Under the pieces are notes generated by a model, which did no database searches, had not been told where the DNA came from, and worked only from the letters and a program-made list of their open reading frames with translations. Both the position numbers and the translations under genes were made by a program. Shown one piece after another: positions 7,866 through 16,405 of a stretch of DNA of 31,861 bases. How positions within the stretch are numbered: the stretch's first letter is position 1; the number at the start of each line of letters is the position of its first letter. This DNA comes from JANOMH01 sp031422295 (GTDB lineage Bacteria > Pseudomonadota > Alphaproteobacteria > Rhodobacterales > Rhodobacteraceae). The stretch lies in NCBI GenBank assembly GCA_031422295.1, contig JANOQM010000032.1:1-31861 (forward strand). The letters run 5' to 3'.

Positions 7866-8958
7866 GGCTGATCTCCCCCATCACAACCCGGCGCAGGTCA
7901 TTGAGGCGGGGCAGGCATTCGCGCATCAAGCAAAGGGCCTTGGTGGCCTTGTCTGGGGGCAAGCCCAGGCATTCTGTGTCCATCAGCCGACGCAGCTCAT
8001 GGCCAAGCTCACCGTCACGCCGCCGCACCAGCAGGCCGCTTTCCACACGGAACAAAAGCTGCGCGAGAAATTCGGTGCGCCCAACGACGGGCAGATTAGC
8101 TTTGGCCCAAACTGCTATGGTCGCATCACCGGAAAGAAGTTTGCCCAAAGCCGCGCGACCCTCGCGGGTAAACATATCCAGCGCAAAGCTTGGCAGCGGG
8201 CCGATCATGGCCACGGGCGGCATCCGGTCATCAACCGTGCCTTCCCGCAGGCCGTTTTCCAAAGATAACAGCGCCACGAGTGGGCAGAGAAGTTCACCTG
8301 TGCGGCGGAAACCTTCTTTCGCTATGGCCAACATGGAAGGCGATACCCCTAGTTCATCCAACAGGTCGAAGCCCAACTCCGGATTACCTCGGCGCATCGT
8401 CAGGCTTTTGGACGCAACGCGATCTGTGCCGAAGAGATACCAGAGCGCCAAGGCCCTGACTGTCAGGGGGGCGGTGCCAAGCGCAATCATCCGCAATTGG
8501 TGGTTGGATATGCGGGCGAATGACCGGCGCTGGTCCGTCAGACCCGGCCAGCTTTCCAGCAGGGCAAACAAGTCATCAGCTGCGCGGTTTTTTGGTGCCG
8601 CGACCATCCGTTCCACAATCAGGGACGCCACAGCCCACTCGCCACCTAGGCGACTGCGCATGCGCTTGCCGCCAAGCGATGCCGTGACAAGGCCGACCGT
8701 GGGCAGGTCTGCCACCCCGATATCTTCAAAAGCGATAACAGCCGCGAGTCGCCAAAACCGATCCGGCGCTACGTCGAGGAGTGTTGAAGTAGCGCCAAGC
8801 GCAAGGTCGAGCCGCCCGCGTCGGACTGCCTTTTGCAAGAGCGACATGGCCTGCCAAGGGTTGATGGCGAGAGGGGGTGTAAACGGGGGGTCGGACCTTG
8901 CAGCACTGTGACGGGCCAGACAGGCCCGAAGCTTGTCGATGGGTTGGATTTCGGTCAT
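7855..8958 (-). CDS. RarA/MgsA C-terminal-like protein lacking the AAA+ motor
   Basis: The product has 367 residues from ATG 8958, which has a perfect AAGGAGGAG ribosome site; a longer frame to 9051 lacks one. Residues about 35-90 (MSLLQKAVRRGRLDLAL, then FWRLAAVIAFEDIGVAD) resemble the C-terminal part of RarA/MgsA clamp-loader-like ATPases (LQKSIR.SD.DAALYWL...RLV..ASEDIGLAD). No Walker A or B motif is present, so it cannot be the ATPase itself. The rest is unrecognised. The stop codon region overlaps the start of the recombinase, so the two are made together. A role as recombinase accessory or DNA-repair partner is inference. Confidence 0.55.
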   Translation of the reverse strand: MTEIQPIDKLRACLARHSAARSDPPFTPPLAINPWQAMSLLQKAVRRGRLDLALGATSTLLDVAPDRFWRLAAVIAFEDIGVADLPTVGLVTASLGGKRMRSRLGGEWAVASLIVERMVAAPKNRAADDLFALLESWPGLTDQRRSFARISNHQLRMIALGTAPLTVRALALWYLFGTDRVASKSLTMRRGNPELGFDLLDELGVSPSMLAIAKEGFRRTGELLCPLVALLSLENGLREGTVDDRMPPVAMIGPLPSFALDMFTREGRAALGKLLSGDATIAVWAKANLPVVGRTEFLAQLLFRVESGLLVRRRDGELGHELRRLMDTECLGLPPDKATKALCLMRECLPRLNDLRRVVMGEISHVE

Positions 8959-9279
8959 TTGGCTCCTCCTTGAGCAGGGGAAGCAAAACCAATGTGCCCT
9001 CCGATAACGTAACAGGGGTCGGGACGCAGGGAAGAAAATTGCGTCTAACATTATGATTTTATGAGATAAAAATGGCTAGTCGCCACGCAGAGACAAAATA
9101 CCCTGCCGCCAAAGACAACGCTGCATGCTTCGATGTGTTTTGACGGTCTGAAGCCTGTCCTACCCTAACCGACTATCAGATTTAGAGTTTTGTAACATAC
9201 ACTTAGAGGAATGTCGTCAATTTCCTACTTTGTCTTTTGGCATTACCTATGTCCCTTTGAGCCGCAGAGAGTCTCAATT
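8959..9279. other. Gene-free stretch between the two recombinase modules
   Basis: These 321 bp carry no credible frame. The inverted repeat GACGCA (9023-9028) / TGCGTC (9040-9045) lies about 65-90 bp upstream of ATG 8958 and could be an operator or recombinase site. No copy of the tRNA-Ser 3' end and no clear terminator for the large integrase was found here. Confidence 0.45.
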
Positions 9280-10959
9280 TCAAAAACCTAGGTCAAATTG
9301 AGCCTTATCTATGGATTCTTTCAGCAGTTTTAAGTTAGGGCCGCTTCCATAAGAGTCATGCACGTCCTTAGCTGAATGACCCAACAACCTCCTTGATACT
9401 TCGCCGGAAACCCCCGCGTTTGTTAGCGCATCCGTGAAGTTGTGACGAAAGGAGTGAAATACCGTCTTGTCATTTAGAGGGCCGATTTGTTTGGTATAAC
9501 GCCCCCAGAATTTCGAGAAGTTATAACTATAGTGACCATCGAGACCAGGCTTTATTTCAGGAAAAAGCCTGCCCTCTGGAGAAGCCTTTGCCACATGATT
9601 AAGCAGTCCCAGTTCGATAAGGCGATGATGCACTGGAATTCGGCGATAGCTGGACGTTGTCTTGATGTGCTTGTCTTCGCCTTCGCGTTTGGTGACGTCA
9701 AAATAGGTAATGTCATCGTCCTTGCGGACGTCCTTAGTCAAAAGCTGAACAATTTCACCCAAGCGCATACCAGTGTATATTGCGATCAAAGGGACCCAAT
9801 ACTTGCCATCTTTCAAGATCAAATTCCCCGGGAAGCTTCGGGAGGTTTGGCTTTTGCATCCCGAATAGATCGGCGAGGCAAATATTACCTTGAGGTCAGC
9901 GCCATCGTAGGGAATTACTTCCTTTTCGGTCGGGCCTTTCTTTTTAAAACTTACCTTGATCGCTGGCCCAGGCTGTTTGTCGATATGTCCTTCTTCAGTC
10001 GCCCATCTGGTAAAAGCATGCAGGAAATCGAGCTCTTTCTTTTGTGACTTGGGCGACAATGTAGAACCAGTTTCGTTTAGATCGGCTGTGTCGATCAACG
10101 ACATGCCCTGAAACTGTTTCATCTTGGAATAATTTGGCGGGATTCGAGCGAGAAGGTTCCTATACTTTGTGATATCTGTTGTTGTGATCAGCTGTAATTG
10201 GCGGTCTGCCCCGATCACTTCCATTGCCTGTCGCAGCGTTTTACTGACAGACTGCATGGTCTTCGTTTCCCACCCGGGTTTCTTGAAATCCAAGTACAGT
10301 TGCACGACTTGCGCAAACGTTTGCGAGGTCTGGGGGACAGTTTCAGTCTCCCCCGGAATGGCAGGTCGCCCGATTGCAGTCATCCCGGCGAACATAGGGT
10401 CGATAGGCGCACTGGCCCCATAGTCGCCGCTCAGCTTTGCGACGAAGATGCGGAAATGTTCGATGTCAGCGCGTAGGATTAGTATTTGTGCTTGTAGCAA
10501 AGCCTCTAGATCGACAGCTGGAACAACATTGGAATCTGGGTTCAACAATGTGCGGGCTTCAAATTCGACGCGTTTGCTGAAAGTCGCTTGAACGAGCTCC
10601 CCACGTAACTGCTCGATGATTGCCTGTGCGCCCTCAATTTCTTTGTTGATATTGATCGTCTTATCGGTCGGCAGGTCAAGAACGAGTTCGGCGTCCTTAT
10701 CGAGCCGTGCCTGAAAGTACCTCCTGACTCGCGCTATGATCTCGGGCTGCGAAATGTGGGGCATCCGGGGCAAATCCTTAAATAGCTTGTCGATGTCATT
10801 ACTCAATTCACGACAACGCAGCTTCGCTTGCAAGGGCTCAGTTGTTCTGAGAGAGCCTGTCAGTTCCTGCCGCCCGATCCGTGACAAAAGGTGTTTGGGG
10901 ACTGCCATACGATAATGAAAGGTCGCACCGCGTCTCACCAGCCTTGGCGTTGTTGCCAA
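9280..10959 (-). CDS. Large tyrosine integrase of a tRNA-Ser-targeted island
   Basis: The product has 559 residues from TTG 10959, chosen because it has a GGGGGG site five bases upstream and because related integrases begin just before the block TPRLVRRGATFHYRMAVP. The frame is open back to TTG 11043. Residues about 1-70 form an integrase N-terminal domain, 215-325 the core-binding domain and 345-545 the catalytic domain. R399 (TGMRLGEI), K433, H502 and R505 (HSFRHNF), H528 (LLGHSAKD) and Y537 (HDSYGSG) give a full active site. Its position against the 3' end of tRNA-Ser is the standard arrangement for an island that inserted into that tRNA. It would catalyse integration and excision of the island. 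Confidence 0.9.
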   Translation of the reverse strand: MATTPRLVRRGATFHYRMAVPKHLLSRIGRQELTGSLRTTEPLQAKLRCRELSNDIDKLFKDLPRMPHISQPEIIARVRRYFQARLDKDAELVLDLPTDKTININKEIEGAQAIIEQLRGELVQATFSKRVEFEARTLLNPDSNVVPAVDLEALLQAQILILRADIEHFRIFVAKLSGDYGASAPIDPMFAGMTAIGRPAIPGETETVPQTSQTFAQVVQLYLDFKKPGWETKTMQSVSKTLRQAMEVIGADRQLQLITTTDITKYRNLLARIPPNYSKMKQFQGMSLIDTADLNETGSTLSPKSQKKELDFLHAFTRWATEEGHIDKQPGPAIKVSFKKKGPTEKEVIPYDGADLKVIFASPIYSGCKSQTSRSFPGNLILKDGKYWVPLIAIYTGMRLGEIVQLLTKDVRKDDDITYFDVTKREGEDKHIKTTSSYRRIPVHHRLIELGLLNHVAKASPEGRLFPEIKPGLDGHYSYNFSKFWGRYTKQIGPLNDKTVFHSFRHNFTDALTNAGVSGEVSRRLLGHSAKDVHDSYGSGPNLKLLKESIDKAQFDLGF

Positions 10960-11059
10960 TTTTTCCCCCCGGGACTGTAACAGTCCACTGTAGCAGGGAA
11001 TCACTACGCCATTTTTTGTTCTGGAAAGAAGATGTGAATTCAATCACTTAGGGCTGATG

Positions 11060-11149
11060 TGGCGGAGAGACAGGGATTCGAACCCTGGGTCGGCTTGCAC
11101 CGACAACGGTTTTCGAGACCGCCGCATTCGACCACTCTGCCACCTCTCC
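11060..11149 (-). tRNA. tRNA-Ser(CGA)
   Basis: The minus strand folds as a Class II tRNA of 90 nt including an encoded CCA (11062-11060). Acceptor arms are GGAGAGG and TCTCTCC, the anticodon loop is CTCGAAA (anticodon CGA), a long variable arm reads TTGTCGGTGCAAGCCGAC, and the T-arm has GGTTCGAATCC. The 3' end serves as the presumed attachment site of the adjacent integrase, and it has been kept intact. Confidence 0.95.
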
Positions 11150-11174
11150 GTGATCAAAGCTGTAATCTGGCTTG

Positions 11175-11203
11175 CGTTTACTGATCACCGGACACTGGCG
11201 CAA
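11175..11203 (-). promoter_or_regulatory. Candidate promoter of tRNA-Ser
   Basis: Minus-strand TTGCGC (11203-11198) and TAAACG (11180-11175) are 17 bp apart, 25 bp upstream of the tRNA 5' end. Both hexamers match only partly. Confidence 0.3.
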
Positions 11204-11324
11204 GTCCCATTTCCATCGGGGCTGGACCGGCGCGTGCTGACAATCCCGTCAGAACCGGGGGCGGCCCTTGGAAATAACCGCCGAGCGGCCTAGTGTTTTG
11301 ATTTATTCACCAAAGGGGCCCCCG

Positions 11325-12167
11325 ATGCTGCACCGCTTTGCGACTATGATGATTGGTCCGGTCCTTGCCATCGGGCTGGGCCTTGGGCCTGCGTTTGCCC
11401 AGACCGAGCCGACCCCGGCGGATCAGTTATATGCGGCGCTGAAACTGCCCGAACTTTTGGACGTCATGCGCCAAGAGGGCATTTCATATGGAGCCAAGAT
11501 TGGCGCTGATCTGTTTGCTGGCGCTGTTGACCCCGACTGGACCGCGCAGGTTGCGACGATTTATGACGCGGACCGGATGCTGACCCAATCGCGCGCGGCG
11601 TTTGCTGCCGAACTGGCCGGGGTTGATCTGGCCCCGATGCTGACATTTTTCACCACAGAGCCGGGTCTGACCTTCGCCGCGCTGGAACTTTCGGCGCGCA
11701 CTGCATTATTGGACGAGGCGGTGGATGCCGCGAACAAGGATGTGGCCGCCGTGGCGATGGCGGATAATACCCCGCGCTATCAGCTGGTCAGCCGCTTTGC
11801 CGCTGCCAATGATCTGATCGAGACCAATGTCGTTGGCGCGATGAATTCAAATTTTGCCTATTATCTGGGGCTGATGCAGGGCGGTGCGGTGCAGCCCGGG
11901 ATGACCGAAGAGGACGTGCTAGCGCAGGTTTGGGATCAGGAAGCCGAGATCCGCCAGACCACGACCGAATGGGTCTATGCGTTTTTGCTGATGGCCTATC
12001 AGCCGCTGTCGGATGCCGATCTGGAGGCCTATATCGCGTTTTCCGAAACACCTGCGGGCAAGGAGTTGAACCAAGCCGTGTTTACTGCCTTTGACGGGAT
12101 GTTTGTTGATATTTCAAAGGCTTTGGGTGTGGCATCGGCGCGGTATATGGTAGGCGATACGCTGTAG
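11325..12167 (+). CDS. Exported DUF2059-family protein
   Basis: The product has 280 residues from ATG 11325 (AAAGGGG ribosome site); the frame is open further upstream to 11268. A classic signal peptide MLHRFATMMIGPVLAIGLGL...AFA is followed by an all-helical periplasmic protein. The C-terminal part (VYAFLLMAYQPLSDADLEAY, then FSETPAGKELNQAVFTAFDG) matches the DUF2059 pattern in which a membrane- or envelope-associated helical domain ends in FxxTPxGK. Function is unknown. The gene is convergent with the lipoprotein gene, seven bases away. Confidence 0.8.
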   Translation: MLHRFATMMIGPVLAIGLGLGPAFAQTEPTPADQLYAALKLPELLDVMRQEGISYGAKIGADLFAGAVDPDWTAQVATIYDADRMLTQSRAAFAAELAGVDLAPMLTFFTTEPGLTFAALELSARTALLDEAVDAANKDVAAVAMADNTPRYQLVSRFAAANDLIETNVVGAMNSNFAYYLGLMQGGAVQPGMTEEDVLAQVWDQEAEIRQTTTEWVYAFLLMAYQPLSDADLEAYIAFSETPAGKELNQAVFTAFDGMFVDISKALGVASARYMVGDTL

Positions 12168-12174
12168 ACCGGTG

Positions 12175-12525
12175 TCAGGTTCCGAATACCATCAGGGCGG
12201 TGACCAATGCGCCCGGATTGGCCGCATACAGGCCATAATCCGACTGTAGTTGAATAATCCGGGTGGGCCGGTCCTGTGGCGGAATGCCCGCAGCCGCCAT
12301 GGCCCGGGTCAGGACCGGGCCGCCGCCTGCGCCGATATCCGCAAGAATCGCCGGAAATTCGGATTTCACGATCAATTCGACCGTGCCGCGCTGCTGCTGA
12401 TACGCCGCATTCGACAGCCCGTTCTGCACTGCATTGACCGGCCACAACAGGGGATTGCCCAGATGATTGGCATCGGTCGAACAGGCGACAAGAAGGGTCA
12501 GGAAAACCGGCGAAAAACGCAGCAT
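12175..12525 (-). CDS. Small predicted lipoprotein
   Basis: The product has 116 residues from ATG 12525; the frame extends to 12591 without signal-like sequence. MLRFSPVFLTLLVACSTDAN has a lipobox (LVAC) with Cys at position 15, so lipid attachment and envelope location are predicted. The remainder is a short helical domain with no recognised family. It is divergent from rplU. Confidence 0.7.
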   Translation of the reverse strand: MLRFSPVFLTLLVACSTDANHLGNPLLWPVNAVQNGLSNAAYQQQRGTVELIVKSEFPAILADIGAGGGPVLTRAMAAAGIPPQDRPTRIIQLQSDYGLYAANPGALVTALMVFGT

Positions 12526-12578
12526 TATGGAGTGTCCTAGGCTTGACTTGCCCCACAGTTGCGCAGATAAGCCCGCAT

Positions 12579-12602
12579 CCCGGCAAGTCAATTCTTGCGG
12601 GG
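12579..12602 (+). other. Hairpin in the rplU upstream region
   Basis: CCCGGCAAG and CTTGCGGGG pair over nine positions with one mismatch around the loop TCAATT, about 155 bp upstream of rplU. No T-run follows. It may be an mRNA leader structure or an operator. Confidence 0.3.
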
Positions 12603-12755
12603 CTACGCGCTATTCCGCTTGGGGTCGCGCATTTTGAAATAAACGCCTCACTCTGGGGGCGCGCAGTTTTCGGGTGGCTCCGGGATGAAATGCCTGTGGC
12701 CGCGAACGCCCCGACCGGGGGACCTTGATGACGCGGATCAACGAAGGATGACACG

Positions 12756-13175
12756 ATGTTTGCGGTTCTGAAAACCGGCGGCAAGCAATATAAAGTATCG
12801 GCAGGCGATGTCCTGAAGGTCGAAAAGCTGGCAGCCGAGGCGGGTGAAACCGTCCAGTTTAATGAAATTCTGATGGTCGGTGATCTGATCGGTGCGCCAC
12901 GGGTTGATGGCGCTGCGGTGCAGGCGACCGTGATTGACCAGATCAAGGGTGAAAAGACCATCAACTATGTGCGGCGCCGGCGGAAACATTCGTCCAAGCG
13001 CACCAAGGGTCACCGCCAAAAGCTGACACTGGTCCGCATCACCGAGGTTTTGGCCTCGGGCGGGGATAAGACCGGGATCAAGGCCGCTGTTGGCAAAGCC
13101 CCGCTGGTGGTTGTTGAAGCGGCACCTGTCGTGAAAAAAGCAAAGCCCGCGAAAGCGGCTGCAGCCAAGGAGTAA
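12756..13175 (+). CDS. rplU: 50S ribosomal protein L21
   Basis: The product has 139 residues. MFAVLKTGGKQYKVSAGD at the N-terminus and RRRRKHSSKRTKGHRQKLT at about 73-91 are diagnostic for L21, which binds 23S rRNA near L20 and helps 50S assembly. The alanine- and lysine-rich tail (KKAKPAKAAAAKE) is a common alphaproteobacterial extension. rpmA starts six bases after the stop, so the two form the usual rplU-rpmA operon. Confidence 0.98.
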   Translation: MFAVLKTGGKQYKVSAGDVLKVEKLAAEAGETVQFNEILMVGDLIGAPRVDGAAVQATVIDQIKGEKTINYVRRRRKHSSKRTKGHRQKLTLVRITEVLASGGDKTGIKAAVGKAPLVVVEAAPVVKKAKPAKAAAAKE

Positions 13176-13181
13176 GGGCAG

Positions 13182-13475
13182 ATGGCACATAAAAAAGCAG
13201 GCGGTTCATCCCGCAACGGCCGCGACAGTGCTGGCCGTCGTCTGGGCGTCAAGAAATATGGCGGCGAGGCTGTCATTCCGGGCAATATCATTGTCCGCCA
13301 GCGCGGCACCAAGATGTTTCCGGGCAATGGCGTGGGCATGGGCACCGATCACACCATTTTCGCGATGGTCACCGGTGCGGTGAAATTCCACAAAGGATTG
13401 AAAGGCCGCACGTTTATTTCGGTCCTTCCCGCCAATGATCCGGCCCCCGTCATGGCCAAGGTGGCCGCCGAGTAA
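13182..13475 (+). CDS. rpmA: 50S ribosomal protein L27
   Basis: The product has 97 residues. MAHKKAGGSSRNGRDSAGRR and the GNIIVRQRGTKMFPG block are the L27 signature. The basic N-terminal tail reaches the peptidyl-transferase centre and lacks the Firmicutes-type cleaved leader. It is the second gene of the rplU-rpmA operon and is followed by a strong terminator. Confidence 0.98.
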   Translation: MAHKKAGGSSRNGRDSAGRRLGVKKYGGEAVIPGNIIVRQRGTKMFPGNGVGMGTDHTIFAMVTGAVKFHKGLKGRTFISVLPANDPAPVMAKVAAE

Positions 13476-13503
13476 GTCCGTTACCGAATGTGTGATGACA
13501 CGG

Positions 13504-13537
13504 GGGGATCGGCAACAGGCCGGTCCCCTTTGTTTTT
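13504..13537 (+). terminator. Intrinsic terminator of rplU-rpmA
   Basis: A ten-base-pair stem GGGGATCGGC / GCCGGTCCCC (one G-T pair) with loop AACAG is followed by TTTGTTTTT, 28 bp after the rpmA stop. Confidence 0.9.
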
Positions 13538-13651
13538 GGTCCTAGGCTACCCACCTACAACTGATGAAAATGTGATCTTTCATATTGATGTAGTGAATTG
13601 GCCCTAAGCCTGCCCAATTGTTGAAGTTTGGTTTTCACAAGGAGGAAAGCC

Positions 13652-14203
13652 ATGATGCTGGAAACGGTCCAACCCATCGCTGATGCGGCGCAGCCCATCA
13701 TCGCTGCAGAGCGGTTTACCTTGCGCCCGTTGCGCAAGTCGGACGCGGGGCTGGTCAGCCTGTATATGGCTGACGACCGCGTAGCGCGTGGCACAAGGTC
13801 GGTTCCGCATCCTTTGCCGCCGGGTATGGTTCCCGCCCTGATTGACCGCGCATTGGCCAAGGACCGCGCCGAGGATATCTGGGCGCTGGACGCCACAGCA
13901 CTGGGTCTGGGCGAGGTTCTGGGCCTGATCACATTGGCCCGGCTGGACCGCAAACAATCCGAGATCAGTTATTGGGTTGCGCCGGCGTTCTGGAACACAG
14001 GATTGGCGTCAGAGGCGGTGCGCGCGATTATCGCGGCCAATCCGCATGGGGCCGCGCAGATTTTTGCCGAGGTGTTTCAGGATAATGCCGGGTCGGCCCG
14101 CGTGCTGACCAATTGCGGTTTCGATTATCTGGGCGACGCCGAAGCGTTTTCGGTCGCCCGCAACGCCACGGTGCCGACATGGACCTACAGCTTGCGGACC
14201 TGA
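13652..14203 (+). CDS. GNAT-family N-acetyltransferase (RimJ/RimL-type)
   Basis: The product has 183 residues from ATG 13652, which has AAGGAGG seven bases upstream. It has the RimJ/RimL layout: FTLRPLRKSDA near the start, SYWVAPAFWNTGLASEAVRA (acetyl-CoA binding loop region, about 110-130) and FQDNAGSARVLTNCGFDYLG near the C-terminus. It would transfer an acetyl group from acetyl-CoA to an amine; the substrate is unknown. The position between rpmA and obgE suggests a ribosome-linked role, which is inference only. Confidence 0.9.
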   Translation: MMLETVQPIADAAQPIIAAERFTLRPLRKSDAGLVSLYMADDRVARGTRSVPHPLPPGMVPALIDRALAKDRAEDIWALDATALGLGEVLGLITLARLDRKQSEISYWVAPAFWNTGLASEAVRAIIAANPHGAAQIFAEVFQDNAGSARVLTNCGFDYLGDAEAFSVARNATVPTWTYSLRT

Positions 14204-14267
14204 ACTGCTTGAGCAATCCGCGCTGATCCTTTAACGCGGAGGCCTGATAGCCCGGAAAGCGTGATCT

Positions 14268-15311
14268 ATGAAATTCCTCGACTTGTGCAAAGTATACATC
14301 CGCTCGGGCGGCGGCGGCGGCGGCTGTGTGTCGTTCCGGCGCGAGAAGTTTGTCGAATACGGCGGCCCGGATGGTGGCGATGGCGGTGATGGCGGTGATG
14401 TGATTGCCGAGGCGGTCGAGGGGTTGAATACGCTGATCGACTTTCGCTATCAGCAGCATTTTTATGCCCGGTCCGGGATTCCCGGTATGGGCAAACAGCG
14501 CACTGGTGCTGACGGCGATGATATCATCCTGAAAGTGCCGGTCGGCACCGAAGTGCTGGATGAAGATGAGGAAACCGTGCTGGCCGATCTGACGGTGATT
14601 GGCCAGAAGGTTGTGCTGGCCAAGGGCGGCAATGGCGGGTTTGGCAATCTGCAATTCGCCAGTTCGACCAACCGCGCCCCGCGCCGCGCCAACCCGGGGC
14701 AGGAGGGGATCGAGCGCACCATCTGGCTGCGCCTGAAACTGATCGCTGATGCGGGCCTGCTGGGCATGCCGAATGCCGGCAAATCGACGTTTCTGGCCGC
14801 CACTTCGAACGCAAGGCCGAAGATTGCGGATTATCCGTTTACCACGCTGGTGCCCAATCTGGGCGTGGTCGGCGTCGATGACGTGGAATTTGTCGTGGCC
14901 GATATTCCGGGGTTGATCGAAGGCGCGTCTGAAGGGCGCGGTCTGGGTGATCAGTTTCTGGGCCATGTCGAGCGTTGTGCCGTGTTGCTGCATCTGGTGG
15001 ATGGCACGTCTGACGACCCGGCTGCTGATTATCTGACCATTATCAATGAGTTGGAATTATATGGCGGCGATCTGGCGTTAAAGCCCCGGATTACCGTACT
15101 GAACAAGATCGATGCACTGGATGATGAGGAACGCAGTGCCAAACGCTATGCTTTGCAAAAGGCCAGCGGTGGGGCGGTATTCCTGATGTCGGGGGCGACC
15201 CGTGAAGGCGTGATCGAGGTGCTGCGTGCCCTGCGTGGCCAGATTGACGAGAACCGGTTGCGCCACAAGATCGCTGCGGCCCCGGTCGAGGATGCATCGT
15301 GGCAGCCCTGA
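14268..15311 (+). CDS. obgE: Obg-family GTPase ObgE/CgtA
   Basis: The product has 347 residues. The N-terminal Obg fold is glycine-rich (IRSGGGGGGCVSFRREKFVE; PDGGDGGDGGDV). The G domain has G1 GMPNAGKSTF (about 165-174), the switch region ADYPFTTLVPNLG, G3 DIPGLIEGASEGRGLG and G4 NKID. This essential GTPase acts in late 50S assembly and stress signalling. The gene follows the ribosomal operon and overlaps proB by 13 bp, so obgE and proB are likely cotranscribed. Confidence 0.98.
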   Translation: MKFLDLCKVYIRSGGGGGGCVSFRREKFVEYGGPDGGDGGDGGDVIAEAVEGLNTLIDFRYQQHFYARSGIPGMGKQRTGADGDDIILKVPVGTEVLDEDEETVLADLTVIGQKVVLAKGGNGGFGNLQFASSTNRAPRRANPGQEGIERTIWLRLKLIADAGLLGMPNAGKSTFLAATSNARPKIADYPFTTLVPNLGVVGVDDVEFVVADIPGLIEGASEGRGLGDQFLGHVERCAVLLHLVDGTSDDPAADYLTIINELELYGGDLALKPRITVLNKIDALDDEERSAKRYALQKASGGAVFLMSGATREGVIEVLRALRGQIDENRLRHKIAAAPVEDASWQP

Positions 15312-16405
15312 TTGACGCGCGGCGGCTGGTGGTCAAGATCGGGTCGGCATTGTTGGTAGACCGGGTAACGGGTCGTTTGCGGCAGGAATGGCTGCGGTCA
15401 CTCGCCGAAGATGTGGCGCGAATCCGGGGCCGGGGCACTGATGTGATCCTGGTATCATCCGGGTCGATTGCCCTGGGCCGGGGTGTTCTGGGCCTGCCTG
15501 CCACCGAATTGCCGCTGGAGCAATCTCAGGCGGCGGCGGCTGTCGGGCAGATCAGGCTGGCGCGGGCCTATGAGGAAGTCTTGGCGCCGTTTGGCATTAT
15601 CACCGGCCAAGTGCTTGTGACACTTGAAGATTCCACCGATAGACGGCGCTATTTGAACTCCCGCGCCACGATGGAAACCCTGATCGGGCTGGGCGTGACC
15701 CCGATTGTGAATGAGAACGATACTATTGCCACCGATGAAATCCGCTATGGCGATAATGACCGGTTGGCCGCACAGGTGGCGGTGACGGTGGGCGCGGATC
15801 AGTTGATCCTGTTGTCGGATGTGGATGGGTTCTATTCGGACAATCCCAACATTAATGCCGCCGCACAACACTATGCAATTGTTGATAAAATTACACCACA
15901 GATCGAGGCGATGGCGGGCGATGCCATTTCCGGCCTGTCCAAGGGCGGGATGAAGACCAAGCTGATGGCCGCCCGGGTGGCGACCGAGGCGGGCTGTGCG
16001 ATGGCGATTACTTTAGGATCGCCGCTGAACCCGTTGTTACAGCTGGAAAATGGCGCTAGGGTCACGTGGTTTACCGCCCAGTCCGACCCGCAGGCGGCGC
16101 GTAAACGCTGGATCGCTGCGATGAAACCGCGCGGCGAGATTACAGTGGATGCGGGGGCGCATAAGGCGCTGAATACCGGCAAAAGCCTGCTGCCAGCGGG
16201 GATTACGGCGGTGTCGGGCAAGTTTGGGCGGGGTGATCCGGTGGCGATACTGGCGACGGATGGCGCACGGCTGGGCCTGGGCCTGTGCCGCTATACTGCC
16301 GAAGAAGCCCGCGCGATCATTGGCAAGAAAAGTGCCGAGATTGAGGCTGTGCTGGGCTATAAGGGCCGGGCTGCGCTGATCCACCGCGATGATATGGTGC
16401 TGTGA
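15299..16405 (+). CDS. proB: Glutamate 5-kinase
   Basis: The product has 368 residues from GTG 15299 (GAGGATG ribosome site inside obgE). The amino-acid kinase domain shows LVVKIGSALLV, ILVSSGSIALGRGVLGLP and IVNENDTIATDE...YGDNDRLAAQVA. A C-terminal PUA domain covers about 275-355 (GEITVDAGAHKAL, then SLLPAGITAVSGKFGRGDPV). It phosphorylates L-glutamate, the first step of proline synthesis. The stop is immediately followed by the proA ATG. Confidence 0.98.
   Translation: MAALIDARRLVVKIGSALLVDRVTGRLRQEWLRSLAEDVARIRGRGTDVILVSSGSIALGRGVLGLPATELPLEQSQAAAAVGQIRLARAYEEVLAPFGIITGQVLVTLEDSTDRRRYLNSRATMETLIGLGVTPIVNENDTIATDEIRYGDNDRLAAQVAVTVGADQLILLSDVDGFYSDNPNINAAAQHYAIVDKITPQIEAMAGDAISGLSKGGMKTKLMAARVATEAGCAMAITLGSPLNPLLQLENGARVTWFTAQSDPQAARKRWIAAMKPRGEITVDAGAHKALNTGKSLLPAGITAVSGKFGRGDPVAILATDGARLGLGLCRYTAEEARAIIGKKSAEIEAVLGYKGRAALIHRDDMVL

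Noticed and set aside
14028..14993. Long minus-strand open frame opposite the GNAT and obgE genes
   Set aside because: It lies entirely antisense to clearly recognised genes and its translation has no family resemblance; GC-rich codon use produces such frames.
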